Assembly (NCBI GenBank): GCA_029260575.1
Contig: JAJDDB010000035.1
Coordinates: 1-64,000 of the forward strand
Direction of reading: 5' to 3'
Origin: Phycisphaerales bacterium
GTDB lineage: Bacteria > Planctomycetota > Phycisphaerae > Phycisphaerales > SM1A02
DNA length: 64,000 bases
In this document: positions 1 to 8,479 of the stretch, piece by piece
How positions within the stretch are numbered: the first letter of the stretch is position 1
How the letters are laid out: the number at the start of each line of letters is the position of its first letter
The notes under the pieces: model-generated
Databases searched by the model: none
Seen by the model: only the letters and a program-made list of their open reading frames with translations
Told to the model about the DNA's origin: nothing
Made by a program: the position numbers and the translations under genes

Positions 1-66
1 GCGTCCCAGCCGTCCATCGACGCCGCGTCCCGTTCGCGTCTTTTTGTTTGAAGCGTGTGTCTTCAT
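1..66 (-). CDS. 5' end of an unidentified gene running off the left edge
   Basis: Only the first 22 codons lie in the window (MKTHASNKKTRTGRG...). The start is chosen because GGAGG lies six bases before an ATG on the minus strand, and the frame stays open to the window edge. The visible peptide is basic and hydrophilic, with no signal peptide. No family can be assigned from so little sequence. Confidence 0.4.
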   Translation of the reverse strand, partial: MKTHASNKKTRTGRGVDGRLGR

Positions 67-384
67 CGTCGGCCTCCTTGCCGGAGACCAGCATCACATT
101 ACACGATCAATCGCGCAACCGTACATGCGCCGAACAAACGATCCGTCAGACAGGACCTAGGCAGGCGCGCCACTCATGAATCAGCCGAATTGGAGAATTG
201 AGTCATTCGATTTCGAAATTCAAGCAAGGTGTGCGCGCACGGCGTATTGTGCAATTATTCAGCCGAGCTGCAAGTCCTGTGTTTGCAACGGTGAACGACG
301 TGTGGATTGGCGCATATCTCGGCTGATGACATTTCGTGGCCGATGACGTTGAAACACTCACGTCAGCAAAAGGCGCACTCGATC
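67..384. other. gene-free stretch between the edge gene and the porin
   Basis: About 320 bases with no convincing reading frame. It should hold the promoter of the leftward edge gene. The downstream end of the leftward nap/porin operon also falls here, because that operon stops at 385. A short alternating GTGTGCGCGCAC tract lies near 230-241. I found no clear hairpin followed by a T-run that would end the operon. Confidence 0.4.
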
Positions 385-1827
385 CTAAAACACGTATGTC
401 AATTGCGTGTAGACAAAATCCATGCCGTCGGATGAGCCGGATTCTTCAATGAAATCCCCTGTGAAGAAGTGGCTGTACCCCAGTTCAAGTGTCGTATGGA
501 CATCAAGCTTGTATTTGATGGTGAGATCAAGTTCGGTACCGATTTCTCGTTCATCGCTCAGCGCGCCAGCTCGGACAACTCCCCCGCCTGCGTTGTACAG
601 CGCATCGCTCGTGTCGGCGCGCAACAGATAATGGCCGCTGAGGTGAACGATGGTCTTGTCGAACGGCTTAAATGTTGCGCCGAGGCTTACATCGATCGCA
701 TTTTGCCTGCCGACAAAATCCATGTAGCCGTAGTAGGCATGGCCAAGCGGGAACAACTGATTGAATGTTTCAACATCACCGCCAGCCGATTTGTCACCCG
801 ATGCATAGTCGAACCCAACGAAGAACCTCGGCGAGCCTCCCATGTCTGGCGAGGTGTATCCGAACTGGCTGGCGAACATATACGCGCTCACATCGCCGCC
901 GCCGACTTCGCCGAACTGGTATGCGCCTTCAACGTCGAAATCGAAGTTGCTGTCGCCGAACGACCCATGAATCCGCCCACCGATGGTGTGCCGTGTTTCG
1001 TTGCCGACCGTGCCGTTAAAGGCAAACATGCCATCGCGATCAAGGCCGAGGTAATAGACATCGAGACCGATACCTGTGTCAGCAAGTAGTCCGCTTGCGT
1101 AGACGCCGAAGAACTGAATATCGCTGTTGGAATCATTAAATTCGTACTTCTGCACGGGCGCAAACTGGGACCAGAATCCGGTGACTGTCCAGCCGTTGAA
1201 CTGTATGATTGCCGACACACCGTCCCATCGCCGAAGCGTATTCGCCCAGGGCAACGGGCTTACCAGCCGCTGCTTGCCGAAAAGATAAACCTGGCGCCCA
1301 CCTCGAATCGTCAATGACACATCATCATCCTTGTGAATGGTGATGTCGGCAAAGGCCTGTTCAAGATCAAAGCTGTCGACATCGAGTGCGCGTCGACCGC
1401 CGGGCAGATCACGATCAGTGGATTGCGCCGACTTGCCTTCGACGAAAACACGCACGTTTTCACCGATGTGGATATCACCGTGCAGCGTCAATCGCCACAG
1501 CAGGAACGTGTCATCAGGATCGGCCGGCGCGCCAAAGGCAAAGTCAGACCATCCCTCAAAACGGAGTCGGGTATGCCCACCGAAACTTCCCCAGATATCT
1601 CCGTTATCGCTCAATGGAACGTATTTGATCGGATCCCAGAAGTCTGCGTGCGCATCTCGAGTTGCATGTTGCAACGCCGACCAGTCCTCGGTGTATCGCA
1701 GAAACGAATACTTCGGTCGAGTAGCTTCTGAGGGAACTGCATCATCTGCTGCGTGTGCAACGATCGGTAGAATCCAAATCGACAAAACTATTGCAGCGAT
1801 CACTTCAGGTAATCCAATCTGCTTCAT
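385..1827 (-). CDS. alginate-export-family outer-membrane porin
   Basis: A 480-residue precursor with a cleavable signal peptide (residues 1-26, ending AHA). It is followed by many alternating amphipathic segments and ends in an aromatic residue (TYVF), as outer-membrane beta-barrels do. The pattern (G-x-x-R-x-R-x-E near 86-92, R-R-W-D-G-V near 201, acidic glycine-rich turns) is that of the alginate_exp barrel family. The barrel probably passes small anionic solutes across the outer membrane. It is the last gene of the leftward nap operon, 21 bases after a small unknown, so nitrate or nitrite passage is a fair guess, but only an inference. A GGAG/AGG ribosome site precedes the ATG. Confidence 0.75.
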   Translation of the reverse strand: MKQIGLPEVIAAIVLSIWILPIVAHAADDAVPSEATRPKYSFLRYTEDWSALQHATRDAHADFWDPIKYVPLSDNGDIWGSFGGHTRLRFEGWSDFAFGAPADPDDTFLLWRLTLHGDIHIGENVRVFVEGKSAQSTDRDLPGGRRALDVDSFDLEQAFADITIHKDDDVSLTIRGGRQVYLFGKQRLVSPLPWANTLRRWDGVSAIIQFNGWTVTGFWSQFAPVQKYEFNDSNSDIQFFGVYASGLLADTGIGLDVYYLGLDRDGMFAFNGTVGNETRHTIGGRIHGSFGDSNFDFDVEGAYQFGEVGGGDVSAYMFASQFGYTSPDMGGSPRFFVGFDYASGDKSAGGDVETFNQLFPLGHAYYGYMDFVGRQNAIDVSLGATFKPFDKTIVHLSGHYLLRADTSDALYNAGGGVVRAGALSDEREIGTELDLTIKYKLDVHTTLELGYSHFFTGDFIEESGSSDGMDFVYTQLTYVF

Positions 1828-1848
1828 AGAACCTACTCCGTCAATACA

Positions 1849-2163
1849 TCATGATTGCTGTGATTGCATTCGAATCATGCGGTAACCGCTGTCGACGCGC
1901 ATGATTGTGTCAGTCCAATGGATATCGTCATAGAGATAGCGAATCTGAACGGCTGACGCAGCGCCGGACAGCAACTGCTGCACTGCACTCTCGATGCCGT
2001 CGGACTGATTGACGGGCTCCGCTCGAACAGCGGCACGGGCCTGTACACTTTCAATCCGAGCGCATGATTGCAAATCACGCACCAATTCCAGAATGGTCGC
2101 GCGGTCCACATCAGCAGAGTGAACACCGGGCAACTGTGAGTCCGACTGCGGGTTCTCAATCAT
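1849..2163 (-). CDS. small unknown protein of the nap operon
   Basis: A 104-residue soluble protein (MIENPQSDS...). The frame opens further upstream, but this ATG is chosen because it overlaps the stop of the preceding ferredoxin gene by 8 bases, which suggests translational coupling. There is no signal peptide, haem motif or cysteine cluster; the protein is rich in Asp, Gln and Arg, with a probable alpha/beta C-terminus (IRYLYDDIHW). I do not recognise the family. Its place between the NapG-like ferredoxin and the porin suggests an accessory role in nitrate reduction. Confidence 0.55.
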   Translation of the reverse strand: MIENPQSDSQLPGVHSADVDRATILELVRDLQSCARIESVQARAAVRAEPVNQSDGIESAVQQLLSGAASAVQIRYLYDDIHWTDTIMRVDSGYRMIRMQSQQS

Positions 2164-2869
2164 GCTGCACCTCCCCCGGCGGTTTTGTTCGAACAGATCG
2201 TTGCAGTGCGGGCATGAGCAGAATGGCATTGTGCGGCGCAGGACACACGTATTGACACACGCCGCAACCGGTACATTTGTCTTCAATGATTCGGGGCTTG
2301 CCATCCGTCATTGTGATCGCTCCGTCGACAGGGCATTGTTCGACGCACACCGTACAGAACGAACCTGTGTATGCGAGACACGTTTCTTCCGTAATACGCG
2401 CAGTTCCCATTACGTCGTCGCGGTTGTGTTGCAAGACGCCGGGTTCGCAAGCGCCGATACATGGACGATCATCACACATCCAGCACGGTTGCCGCATTGG
2501 ATCGATCATCGGTGTACCTGCCGCTTCGCGCAGACGAAGCGGCGCATGCAGGATCGCATCATGAGGACACGCCTCGAGACAGGCATCGCAGCGGGTACAT
2601 TCGGCAAGAAATGACGGTTCGTCGATTGCGCCGGGCGGTCGCAACACGGGAATGCTCGTTCGAGACCGGGTCGGCCCGCCTGATGGAAGATCCGCCGCCT
2701 TTTCAGGATACCGACGACTTGAAATTGGTGGCGGAGAAAGGTGCGGCTCGTGCGCGTCGCGTTGGCAGTCGTGAGCCGGTGACTGCTGGCCCAACAGATT
2801 CTCGATCCATCTGCCGAGAACACCGCTGCGGATCATTTCTCTTCGGGAGAATTTCTCGTTGTCGGTCAC
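2156..2869 (-). CDS. NapG-like ferredoxin with four 4Fe-4S clusters
   Basis: A 237-residue protein. An N-terminal twin arginine (SRREMIR, residues 8-14) is followed by a Pro/Arg-rich linker and then four cysteine clusters: CTRCDACLEACP, CWMCDDRPCIGACEP, CLAYTGSFCTVCVEQCP and CTGCGVCQYVCP. The spacing of clusters two and three (CxxCxxxPC and CLxxxGxxCxxC) matches NapG rather than NapF. NapG normally passes quinol electrons with the membrane protein NapH, but no napH is present here. The segment after the twin arginine is only weakly hydrophobic, so export is uncertain. The start is GTG, overlapping the stop of napB as GTGA. Confidence 0.8.
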   Translation of the reverse strand: MTDNEKFSRREMIRSGVLGRWIENLLGQQSPAHDCQRDAHEPHLSPPPISSRRYPEKAADLPSGGPTRSRTSIPVLRPPGAIDEPSFLAECTRCDACLEACPHDAILHAPLRLREAAGTPMIDPMRQPCWMCDDRPCIGACEPGVLQHNRDDVMGTARITEETCLAYTGSFCTVCVEQCPVDGAITMTDGKPRIIEDKCTGCGVCQYVCPAPHNAILLMPALQRSVRTKPPGEVQHD

Positions 2870-3675
2870 GATCCACCTCGAATGTCGGGCATCTGGAGAA
2901 ACGGTGACGTTGACGCTGTGATGTTCTGATCAAGTTCAGCAGACGGCGCGTGACATTGCAGGCAGCTCTGTCGTTCAGGGTGTGTCGTGCGCAAACCGAC
3001 AAGGCCCGCAGGACCATGACACGCCAGACAATTGTCGCGCATATGTGTGGAATGGGGAATCATCGGCGGCGCGCCATCCCACGCACGCTGTCCTTCAAAC
3101 GGCGCGGGCAGACCTGCAAAATCATTGTGCGCAAGAACGAATTCCTCGAATGGTGATGCCTCAACCGGGGCATGACATTGCATACAGTTGGTGAGCTCCG
3201 GATGGGGAAGCAGGTTTGCAGTCTGGTTGGCAATGCGCAGCGCCTTGCCATGACAGCTCAGGCAACTGTCAGTTGACATCTGCTCGACTACATGCGGAAT
3301 GACGGGCGGCGCGCCATTGAATGCTCTGCGCTGCGAACGAATGTGTAGTGATGCCTGTTTGATCGTTGACAGAGGCGGTGATGTCGACGTGCTGAGCTCC
3401 GTTGCGCTGGGCAGCGTGGACAGCGAGCTTTTCCAGTTGCGATTCGGACCGATGTCTGTGGTTTGAAGTTCGATGTAGTTCAGAGTGGGAACAACCGCTG
3501 CAGCATCATCAACAGACTGTGTGCCGACGTTGAGAAATCCGGCTGTTTCGTCCGTCTTCGGCACACCGTAATCGATGCCGATGAAGAACCCGATGAGTGC
3601 TGCGGCAAGTACGACGACAAGCAACAGATGCACGAATCGGGTGGCGTGTCCAGCATGGGGCAATTGATGCGTCAT
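2866..3675 (-). CDS. napB: NapB-type cytochrome c with four haem sites (duplicated)
   Basis: A 269-residue cytochrome with an N-terminal membrane segment (about residues 14-33). It has four CxxCH motifs, at 138-142, 164-168, 216-220 and 238-242. The NapB hallmark G-A-P-P-x-I-P-H occurs twice, at 121-128 and 201-208, each time followed by a CL-x-CHG and a C-x-QCHA motif. The protein therefore looks like two NapB dihaem units in tandem, whereas typical NapB has two haems in about 150 residues. It should carry electrons to NapA in the periplasm. It begins 20 bases after napA, with a GAGAGG ribosome site. Confidence 0.85.
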   Translation of the reverse strand: MTHQLPHAGHATRFVHLLLVVVLAAALIGFFIGIDYGVPKTDETAGFLNVGTQSVDDAAAVVPTLNYIELQTTDIGPNRNWKSSLSTLPSATELSTSTSPPLSTIKQASLHIRSQRRAFNGAPPVIPHVVEQMSTDSCLSCHGKALRIANQTANLLPHPELTNCMQCHAPVEASPFEEFVLAHNDFAGLPAPFEGQRAWDGAPPMIPHSTHMRDNCLACHGPAGLVGLRTTHPERQSCLQCHAPSAELDQNITASTSPFLQMPDIRGGS

Positions 3676-3694
3676 GACCTCTCAGTCCTTGCGA

Positions 3695-6097
3695 CTAGCC
3701 GCTAATCTTTCGCACTCGCACGGCTGACTTCTTGTAGTCCGGCTGCTTGGAAAATGGATCGTGAGCATCCAGCGTGACGTCATTGATCAATACGGTTTCA
3801 TCGAAGAATGGCACGAAAACCGTGCCCCTTGGCGGACGCCCGCGCCCGTTGATCCATGCAGGCAATTCGATGCCGCCGCGTCTGGACTCAACCAAAACCA
3901 TGTCACCAGTCTTGATGCCCAGGGTCATTGCATCATCTGGATTGACCTCGACATAAGCACGCGGCATCGCTCGACTCAGCGGCCCAACGCGTCGAGTCAT
4001 TGTGCCGGAGTGCCAGTGTTCCAATACGCGCCCGGTTGTGAGCATGAATGGGAAGGATTCATCCGGCACCTCTGCAGGCGGTTGCCAGTCGTAAAACCAT
4101 ATCTGCGCGCGATCGTCATTGGTGGTTGAGTGATAGAACTGAATGTCGCGGCCATCCTCAACGTACGGATCATCGAAGCTGACAAATCGGAATTTTGTTT
4201 CACGCCAGGTTCCATCATCCTGCTGCACAACCGGCCAGCGCAACCCGCGCTCGCGCACATATTCTTCGTAGGGAGCAAGGTCTTTGTGTTTCAAACGTGT
4301 GAATTGCCGATATTCTTCAAACAGCGCCTTGTCGACGTTTACATCGTAATAGTGTTCCCACTCCCACGCTGGCACATCATTGCCGTTGTCATCTGCGACA
4401 TTAAAAATAAACTTGCCATCGCGATCGCGCATGCCGGAATGCCCGAGCTCCAGAAGACGATGCGCGACTGCGATCGTTTGCCAGCAATCATCACGAGCTG
4501 ATCCGGGTGGATCGACCATCTTGAACCATTGCTGGGTTCTGCGTTCACTGTTGCCGAAGATTCCGTTCTTTTCAACCCACAATGCCGCAGGCAAGATCAA
4601 ATCGGCGAGCTGCGTCGTGGCCGTTGGATATACCTCAGAGACAATCAGGAATTTCTCGGGCTGATTCTTCTTAGCGTTGAAAAGCTTGTTCAGATTCGGC
4701 AGCGTCTGCCCGGGATTCGTAACCTGCACCCACAGTGTGTCAATATCACCGCCGGCACTTGCAGGCGTGCAGAATTGCTCCCACATCTTCACCGTGTGAT
4801 AACCGGGTTGTGGGTTGATCCGTCCTTCAGGAACATTCCAGTATTGCTCCGCCTGTTTACGATGCTCAGCATTTGCGACAACACGGCCGCCGGGCAATGC
4901 ATGGGCGAGCGTGCCGACTTCGCGTACCGTGCCGCACGCCGACGGCTGGCCGGTCAGGCTTGTCGGTGCATCGCCAGGCTTTCCGAAATGCCCACTGAGC
5001 AGATGCACACCATGCACAAGACAGTTGATCGCCGTACCCGCAGTGTGCTGATTCATACCCATGCACCACAGGCTGGTGATGCGTACATCGCGTCGTCCAA
5101 ACAGATCCGCAAGCATCCGTATCTTGTCAGCTGGTACGCCGGAACAATCTTCGACGTACTCCGGTGTATATTTCTCCATGCGTTTTCGATACTCATCGAA
5201 CGAGATCGCTTCACCGAAGAGGTTCGGCGTGTCACCCTGCGCCCGGAAGTTGCAATATTGTTCAACGAACTGCTTGTCGTATGTGTCGTTCTTCAAGAGC
5301 AGATGGGCGATACCGTTGGCAATCGCAAGATCGCCGTGGCCTTTCATTTCGAGATAATGCTGACAATGTTCCGTCGTGCGTGTGCGCCGCGTGGAAATGT
5401 CAATGAGCGTGATCTCATCGCCACGTGAACGACGATCTATGACTCGCGAAAAGAGAACCGGATGCATCTCCGCTGGATTGTTTCCCCACATGATGAGTAC
5501 ATCACAATTGTCAAGATCTGCGTAACAACCTGCAGGTTCATCAACGCCGTAGGTTGCCAAGAATCCCGTCACCGCCGAAGCCATGCACAGGCGCGCATTC
5601 GGATCGATGTGATTATTCCCAAGCCCGCCCTTCATGAATTTCTGCGCAGCGAAGCCTTCGGGGATGGTCCATTGTCCCGAACCGTAAAATGCAAATCGCT
5701 CAGGTGCGTTCATAATGCGCTGCGCAACCGTGTCAATTGCCTGTTCCCATGAGATAGGGACGTATTCATTGCCTTGGCGCAGCAGCGGAGTTGTCAGTCG
5801 ATCCTGGCCGTAGAGAATCATGCCGACGTGATACCCCTTGACACAGAGCAGACCTTTGTTGACATCCGCACGTTGATCGCCGGCTATAGCAACGACCTTT
5901 CCATCCTCCACACCGACCTGCACGTGGCAACCTGTGCCACAGAATCGGCACGGAGCTTTGTGCCACTGCACACTGCTGGCCGCGTCGTTGTTCAACACAG
6001 GAAGACCAAATGCGCGTTCGCCAGCTATGGCTGCGGTGGCGCTGGCCAAAGCTGCGGTTTTCAGGAACGTGCGTCGATCGGTTGTTGCAGTACTCAT
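3695..6097 (-). CDS. napA: periplasmic nitrate reductase catalytic subunit NapA
   Basis: An 800-residue molybdopterin oxidoreductase that reduces nitrate to nitrite. A Tat signal is present (DRRTFLKTAAL near residue 8). The 4Fe-4S ligands are C50, C53, C57 and C85 in a CxxCxxxC...C arrangement. C169, in ARLCMASAV, is the expected molybdenum ligand. Later blocks typical of NapA include MWGNNPAEMHPV, MGMNQHTAGTAINCLVHG and the C-terminal HWHSGTMTRR. The length fits the family. Its ATG overlaps the stop of napD by four bases (ATGA), and napB follows. Confidence 0.95.
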   Translation of the reverse strand: MSTATTDRRTFLKTAALASATAAIAGERAFGLPVLNNDAASSVQWHKAPCRFCGTGCHVQVGVEDGKVVAIAGDQRADVNKGLLCVKGYHVGMILYGQDRLTTPLLRQGNEYVPISWEQAIDTVAQRIMNAPERFAFYGSGQWTIPEGFAAQKFMKGGLGNNHIDPNARLCMASAVTGFLATYGVDEPAGCYADLDNCDVLIMWGNNPAEMHPVLFSRVIDRRSRGDEITLIDISTRRTRTTEHCQHYLEMKGHGDLAIANGIAHLLLKNDTYDKQFVEQYCNFRAQGDTPNLFGEAISFDEYRKRMEKYTPEYVEDCSGVPADKIRMLADLFGRRDVRITSLWCMGMNQHTAGTAINCLVHGVHLLSGHFGKPGDAPTSLTGQPSACGTVREVGTLAHALPGGRVVANAEHRKQAEQYWNVPEGRINPQPGYHTVKMWEQFCTPASAGGDIDTLWVQVTNPGQTLPNLNKLFNAKKNQPEKFLIVSEVYPTATTQLADLILPAALWVEKNGIFGNSERRTQQWFKMVDPPGSARDDCWQTIAVAHRLLELGHSGMRDRDGKFIFNVADDNGNDVPAWEWEHYYDVNVDKALFEEYRQFTRLKHKDLAPYEEYVRERGLRWPVVQQDDGTWRETKFRFVSFDDPYVEDGRDIQFYHSTTNDDRAQIWFYDWQPPAEVPDESFPFMLTTGRVLEHWHSGTMTRRVGPLSRAMPRAYVEVNPDDAMTLGIKTGDMVLVESRRGGIELPAWINGRGRPPRGTVFVPFFDETVLINDVTLDAHDPFSKQPDYKKSAVRVRKISG

Positions 6098-6372
6098 GGC
6101 GCAACTCCAATGTGCGATTCGACAGCAACGCCTTGCGTATTATCGTCGAATGCGATAAACGTGATGTCAACGAACGAAACGCCGGCCAGCGCATTGATCC
6201 AATTCAAGAGTTTCTGGTCGTCCGCAGAAGACGCGGTCTCGGTCACGATCGCAATCTTGTTGCCCAGCTGCTCGCCAATCTCAATAGACGGGTGTGCAGC
6301 CAGCTCGGCAATTGTGAGCCGGGCCTGTACACATTCATCGCAGAGTGTGATGGCCAAACCGCTGATAGGCAT
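6094..6372 (-). CDS. napD: NapD chaperone for NapA maturation
   Basis: A 92-residue cytoplasmic protein of the NapD family, which binds the NapA Tat signal peptide during cofactor loading. The start MPISGLAITLC and the ferredoxin-like alpha/beta pattern, with a conserved-looking IAIVTE strand, fit the family, as does the length. It is the first gene of the leftward operon, and its stop overlaps the napA start. GGGAG precedes the ATG by about eight bases. The 148-bp gap to the rightward operon must hold both divergent promoters. Confidence 0.85.
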   Translation of the reverse strand: MPISGLAITLCDECVQARLTIAELAAHPSIEIGEQLGNKIAIVTETASSADDQKLLNWINALAGVSFVDITFIAFDDNTQGVAVESHIGVAP

Positions 6373-6520
6373 CTCTAAGTCTCCCAGGCGCGAAGGCCGC
6401 TGCCAATTGCGGACATTTTACTCCAAATTTCTGTTTTGCAATGCTTGTCGGACACTGATTTCCGAATTATGCTTCAAAGCGCTCGAAGATCACCTACTGC
6501 CCAACAGGAACTGACTTGAA
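6373..6520. promoter_or_regulatory. divergent promoter region of the two nitrate operons
   Basis: This 148-bp gap separates the starts of the leftward napDAB operon and the rightward cytochrome/NrfCD operon, so it must hold both promoters. A short AT-rich inverted repeat (ATTT, six bases, AAAT) lies within about 6415-6435 and could be an operator. I see no canonical FNR palindrome (TTGAT-N4-ATCAA). The Rrf2 protein encoded at 9786 is the obvious candidate regulator, but no binding site can be assigned with confidence. Confidence 0.5.
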
Positions 6521-7180
6521 ATGACGGTCGCAATTCGATCAATTGCAGTGGCATCGATCGTCCTGATCATCAGCTTTATCGCTGTAGTGCAGTGGTATGG
6601 GCAGGAGCAATCGACCGACAATCAATTGCTCAGCCAAGCTGACGACGCAGTCTGGCCTGTGCAGACCAACGACAGCACGAACCAGTTTTCGGTGCTGATT
6701 CACAAGCCAATCGGCCCACCGACTGTGCAGACCGGTTTAATGAACCCGTTCGGAAAACCCGTATCCGTATCGTGTTCGAACTGCCACTCGATTCGCGAGC
6801 CGGTCCACGGAGTGCGTGATGCATCGAAACTGGATGAATTTCATCAGGGCCTGACATACGTACACGGATCACTGACCTGTCTGGCCTGCCACAATCCCGA
6901 CAACTACGACGAACTGCGACTGGCTGATCAGACATCGCTGCCATACGCCGAGGTGATGACATTATGCGGTCAATGTCACGGTCCGCAGTTTCGTGATTAC
7001 ACGCACGGTGCACACGGCGGGATGACCGGGTACTGGGATCTGTCGCGCGGCCCACGCTCGCGGAACAACTGTATTGATTGTCACGATCCGCACGCCCCAG
7101 CGTTTCCGATGATGCGGCCGACGTTCAAGCCGAAAGATCGATTCCTGACAGGGCATTCCGGAGATGACGGGCATGACTGA
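6521..7180 (+). CDS. membrane-anchored tetrahaem cytochrome c
   Basis: A 219-residue protein with one N-terminal membrane helix (about 5-25) and four CxxCH haem sites at 85-89, 120-124, 149-153 and 184-188. Extra histidines (H61, H161, H165, H191) may serve as axial ligands. The cytoplasm-to-periplasm topology and the following NrfC-like and NrfD-like genes resemble the Nrf/Qrc type of quinone-linked complex. It probably accepts quinol electrons and passes them to the tetrahaem NapB. It is not a NapC/NirT cytochrome by sequence pattern. AGGA lies about ten bases before the ATG. Confidence 0.75.
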   Translation: MTVAIRSIAVASIVLIISFIAVVQWYGQEQSTDNQLLSQADDAVWPVQTNDSTNQFSVLIHKPIGPPTVQTGLMNPFGKPVSVSCSNCHSIREPVHGVRDASKLDEFHQGLTYVHGSLTCLACHNPDNYDELRLADQTSLPYAEVMTLCGQCHGPQFRDYTHGAHGGMTGYWDLSRGPRSRNNCIDCHDPHAPAFPMMRPTFKPKDRFLTGHSGDDGHD

Positions 7181-8099
7181 TACAAAAGACGTTTCATTGC
7201 CTGTGATCACTCGCCGCACAGCAATCAAGGGTGCCGGCGCGACGCTTGGCGTGGCTGCCTTTCTGACCGCTGTATCGCCACTACGTCACCGTCTCGACGA
7301 CATTTCTGCTGAAGAGTTCATGCAGAAGCACTACAAGGAACTTTCCGCCAAGGAAAAAGTGGAAGTTATTGCTCGACTGGAAGAAGAAACGTTCGACGAG
7401 TACGGCGCGAAAGTGCACATCGACGACCCGGCACCAATCCCCGGGACCAAATTCGTTTATGCAATTAACCTGAGCGTATGTAACGGCAACGGTAAATGCG
7501 TTGAAGCCTGCCACCGCGAGAACAACCACGATCGTGCGACGAATCAGTCGTACATCCGAGTGCTTGAACTCGACAAGGGTTCAATGGGGCTCGGCAGCGC
7601 CGACTCAACATATGATCATCCGGTTCCTGCAAAAGATAAATTCTACATGCCAGTGCAGTGTCAGCAGTGCGACGAGCCGCCATGCACTGATGTCTGCCCC
7701 GTAGAGGCGACGTGGAAGGAAGAAGACGGCATCGTTGTCGTCGATTACAACTGGTGTATTGGCTGCCGATATTGTGAAGCTGCATGTCCGTACCACGCCC
7801 GTCGCTTCAATTGGAAGAAACCTGAAATCCCGGCTGCCGAAGTCAATCCCGATCAGGGATATCTCTCGAATCGTATTCGTCCGCAAGGTGTTGTCGAGAA
7901 ATGTCACTACTGCTTGCATCGCACACGTAAGGGTCGACTGCCCGCGTGTCTTGAAGCGTGCCCGACCGGTGCACGCGTCTTCGGCAATATCCTCGATCCG
8001 GATTCAGAGATCCGCTGGCTGCTCGACAACAAACGTGTCTTCGTATTGAAAGAAGAGCTCGGCACGAAGCCGGCGTTTTTCTACTTCTTCGACAAGTGA
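7173..8099 (+). CDS. NrfC-like Tat-exported Fe-S electron-transfer subunit
   Basis: A 308-residue protein with a Tat signal (TRRTAIKGAGATLG, near residue 13) and four cysteine groups of the DMSO-reductase B-subunit type. Groups two to four are canonical (CQQCDEPPCTDVCP, CIGCRYCEAACP, CHYCLHR...CLEACP). The first reads CNGNGKCVEAC, so the second expected cysteine is asparagine, and that cluster may be 3Fe-4S or altered. GGAG lies nine bases before this ATG and abuts the earlier ATG at 7164, so 7173 is preferred. It overlaps the cytochrome gene and should link it to the NrfD-like subunit. Confidence 0.85.
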   Translation: MTDTKDVSLPVITRRTAIKGAGATLGVAAFLTAVSPLRHRLDDISAEEFMQKHYKELSAKEKVEVIARLEEETFDEYGAKVHIDDPAPIPGTKFVYAINLSVCNGNGKCVEACHRENNHDRATNQSYIRVLELDKGSMGLGSADSTYDHPVPAKDKFYMPVQCQQCDEPPCTDVCPVEATWKEEDGIVVVDYNWCIGCRYCEAACPYHARRFNWKKPEIPAAEVNPDQGYLSNRIRPQGVVEKCHYCLHRTRKGRLPACLEACPTGARVFGNILDPDSEIRWLLDNKRVFVLKEELGTKPAFFYFFDK

Positions 8100-8122
8100 T
8101 ATTGAATTGGATCATTCTCGCC

Positions 8123-8479
8123 ATGGCACGCCCGCTGTTTGACATACTTCACTCGCATTTCGCCCGATTGGACGAGATCTGTCCGGTCGTGCCGGGCGCG
8201 ATTGTGAGCAAACCGCTGTTGAATGAACCATCGATTCGCCAGGTTGTGTTCGCAATGGACTCCGGCCAGGAGTTGAACGAACACCGTGCACCGTTTGTCG
8301 CTGTCGTGCAGATGATCGACGGCGAGGTCGACTTCACAGTGGAAGGTCAAACGCACACTCTTGCTGCAGGCGCATGGCTTTCGATGCCCGCCGACGCACC
8401 ACATTCGCTCGTGGCTAACAAGCCGAGCCGATTCACACTGACGTTGGTAAAGACATCATCGAATGGAAATGCATCGTGA
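8123..8479 (+). CDS. small single-domain cupin protein
   Basis: A 118-residue protein with a cupin beta-barrel pattern: a first motif around GQELNEHRAP, an inter-motif turn DGEVDFTVEGQTHTL, then AGAWLSMPADAPHSL. The usual paired metal histidines of motif 1 are reduced to a single His (E-H-R), while the motif 2 His is kept. It sits between the NrfC-like and NrfD-like genes and its TGA overlaps the next ATG (TGATG). It may be a sensor or assembly factor of the complex, but the sequence gives no direct function. The frame opens upstream inside the previous gene; this ATG is the first one after that gene's stop. Confidence 0.75.
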   Translation: MARPLFDILHSHFARLDEICPVVPGAIVSKPLLNEPSIRQVVFAMDSGQELNEHRAPFVAVVQMIDGEVDFTVEGQTHTLAAGAWLSMPADAPHSLVANKPSRFTLTLVKTSSNGNAS

